A DNA stretch of 15,972 nt from Campylobacterales bacterium (lineage in GTDB: Bacteria > Campylobacterota > Campylobacteria > Campylobacterales > QNZT01): contig JALUNR010000155.1 of the NCBI GenBank assembly GCA_027055005.1, forward strand, positions 10,182 through 26,153, given 5' to 3'. The notes beneath the pieces were generated by a model that was not told the origin of the DNA, ran no database searches, and saw only the letters and a program-made list of their open reading frames with translations. The position numbers and the translations under genes were made by a program. This document shows, piece by piece, positions 15,701 through 15,972 of the stretch (positions within the stretch are counted from its first letter, which is position 1; each line of letters opens with the position of its first letter).

Positions 15701-15889
15701 CCTATCATGCTTACATCCATCACAACTATTTTAGGACTCTCAACCCTAATCTTTTTTGCTGAAGGTCAATCAGTAATCCTACAACCTATGGCAGTTTCAC
15801 TAGGATTTGGGCTACTATTCGCGACTATGTTAAATCTCTTCTTTCTGCCACTAATATTTTTTATATTTAAAAGAAAAATTTTTATTTAG
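12800..15889 (+). CDS. RND-family efflux permease (AcrB/HAE-like)
   Basis: This 1029-residue inner-membrane proton-driven pump has the AcrB duplication. TM1 (about 15-32) is followed by a periplasmic domain starting IPKEIFPPTNLDAISI, TM2-6 (about 330-480), TM7 (about 516-536), a second periplasmic domain, and TM8-12 (about 870-1025). In TM4, GMLVDEAIVVAENI keeps the first proton-relay Asp (D396) but has Glu (E397) where AcrB has a second Asp. In TM10, GVVVNDGIIMIDF places Asn (N940) where AcrB has the essential Lys. This is an alternative relay seen in some RND subgroups. No adaptor or outer-membrane partner adjoins it in the window; the TolC-like gene at 5379-6944 belongs to the secretion cassette. 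The start fits the family (MLRKIIEFTIRKS) but has no ribosome site. Substrate unknown. Confidence 0.92.
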   Translation: MLRKIIEFTIRKSTLNHIFLIFLILMGSFAYNKIPKEIFPPTNLDAISIRGFYAGSSPEILDNLAVSPIEDELKNLSDIDEVESTIKTGMFSIKATLKDGTNIDDTLSDIKDIIQKIKKDLPSDMNEPIAKKVKNSFPLVTIAISSHQKKEKLLQIADKLKKQLSSLSDLSDINIRGDADKELVFHLNSKKIQALGLNTSLVVQALSNLSNIFPVGYIEQKGEHIFLNTNSGFKKIDTLKNTLITIANKKVFLKDIATIKFQLSDSTEISHFNGVQNISVNVTKSKNGNAITLVKKIKKILREYDAKYPNTTLAIYSDTSVWIRNRLNTVISNIIFGLILVSLSIYIFINARIAFVVALGIPVSFLVGLIALEYLGYSLNMLSLLGALIALGMLVDEAIVVAENIQRYIEDGVEPKKAAIDGASEMFPAVLTATATTIFAFLPMLIMSGEMGVFMKILPIMITILLLSSLFEAFFFLPLHSFEFLKKDAKEKRAEIMWDKLKNKYKTILTKLISRPKFFITIFLVSILLGTFGLLKISKFQLFPDFDTTQIYVKGKVNKNYKLEETQELVSKIEKVLLKNLNKTNIASITSISGLQITNKFKADISPNYFHIFVNLHERSPVGLFNKFINPLLSPEYDSSDMLRKYSANEIAKKIKYLIKKFQKNKNFEELKVVVPGAGIVKNDIEISLIGNAKKVKPALIKLQNTIQDINGTFNISNDLKEGEEEISFKINPYGQSLGISEKYLANILRPLFLKLKVSTMYLNKKLIEVKTEDINKDKKDALYSLTIPIPNSNKKVLLKDISQIKTKKTFSTIYKDNGFVIWTITGSLNKKILTSSTLMKKIKAVIKTLRKDGIEVIIKGEQKENQKVKKEMTEAGIIALFLIFIALVWMFDSIFLSLVVLSTIPLSIFGVLVGNILMGINLTMPGLVGIVGLAGVVVNDGIIMIDFLKNATNKEEFLSYATKRLRPIMLTSITTILGLSTLIFFAEGQSVILQPMAVSLGFGLLFATMLNLFFLPLIFFIFKRKIFI

Positions 15890-15972
15890 AACGTGGTTTA
15901 AGTAACCCCTGCTCTATCATACTCTCTACTATCATCCTAAAAGTAGGAACTGCACTTTGAGATGCAAAATGC
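15882..15972 (-). CDS. C-terminal fragment of a convergent gene, possibly an FtsI/PBP2-type transpeptidase
   Basis: An open minus-strand frame enters from the right edge and ends at TAA (15884 to 15882), giving 29 residues: HFASQSAVPTFRMIVESMIE, then QGLLKPRSK. It lines up without gaps with the C-terminal pattern of FtsI-type penicillin-binding proteins (Y-Y-G-G-x-x-x-A-P-x-F, then I three residues on), but the fragment is too short to be sure. Its last codons overlap the RND permease stop region by 8 nt, tail to tail, with no room for a terminator between them. Confidence 0.45.
   Translation of the reverse strand, partial: HFASQSAVPTFRMIVESMIEQGLLKPRSK

Overview
The window looks like a piece of a Campylobacterota (epsilonproteobacterial) chromosome. 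By eye it is about 70% A+T, intergenic gaps are very short, and TTG and GTG starts occur beside ATG. The block RNase Y / 5-formyl-THF cyclo-ligase / thioredoxin-like lipoprotein / FtsY / RadA is, from memory, an arrangement seen in Campylobacter relatives. The genus cannot be fixed from sequence alone; an Arcobacter- or Sulfurimonas-like organism would fit.

Minus strand, 9132 down to 1, in transcription order: 5-formyl-THF cyclo-ligase, RNase Y, then a type I secretion cassette. The cassette is a TolC-like outer-membrane channel, an ABC exporter with a degenerate C39-like domain, an HlyD/LapC-type adaptor, and the first 592 residues of a very large secreted adhesin that runs off the left edge. 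The adhesin (1-1777) is the most notable item. It has a LapA-type N-terminal retention-like module, an acidic linker with a triplicated 30-bp unit, a Gly-rich stretch with a di-alanine candidate protease site, and then Calx-beta repeats of about 117 residues. The four genes are tightly spaced (11 nt, 1-nt overlap, 66 nt) and probably act together. The exporter, adaptor and channel would move the adhesin to the surface, where the retention module would hold it in the channel.

Plus strand, 9207 to 15889: a membrane-anchored thioredoxin-like lipoprotein, ftsY and radA, packed with 0-2 nt between genes; a 97-residue protein of unknown function; the RNase P RNA gene rnpB (about 12449-12772); and an RND-family efflux permease whose ATG has no Shine-Dalgarno but sits 7 bp after a -10-like hexamer. 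The last 91 bases hold the C-terminal end of a convergent minus-strand gene, possibly an FtsI/PBP2-type transpeptidase, which overlaps the RND stop region.

The divergent promoter region is 9133-9206. The only gene-poor stretch longer than 300 bases is 12426-12799, which is filled by rnpB. I saw no tRNA, CRISPR array, insertion sequence or phage gene.
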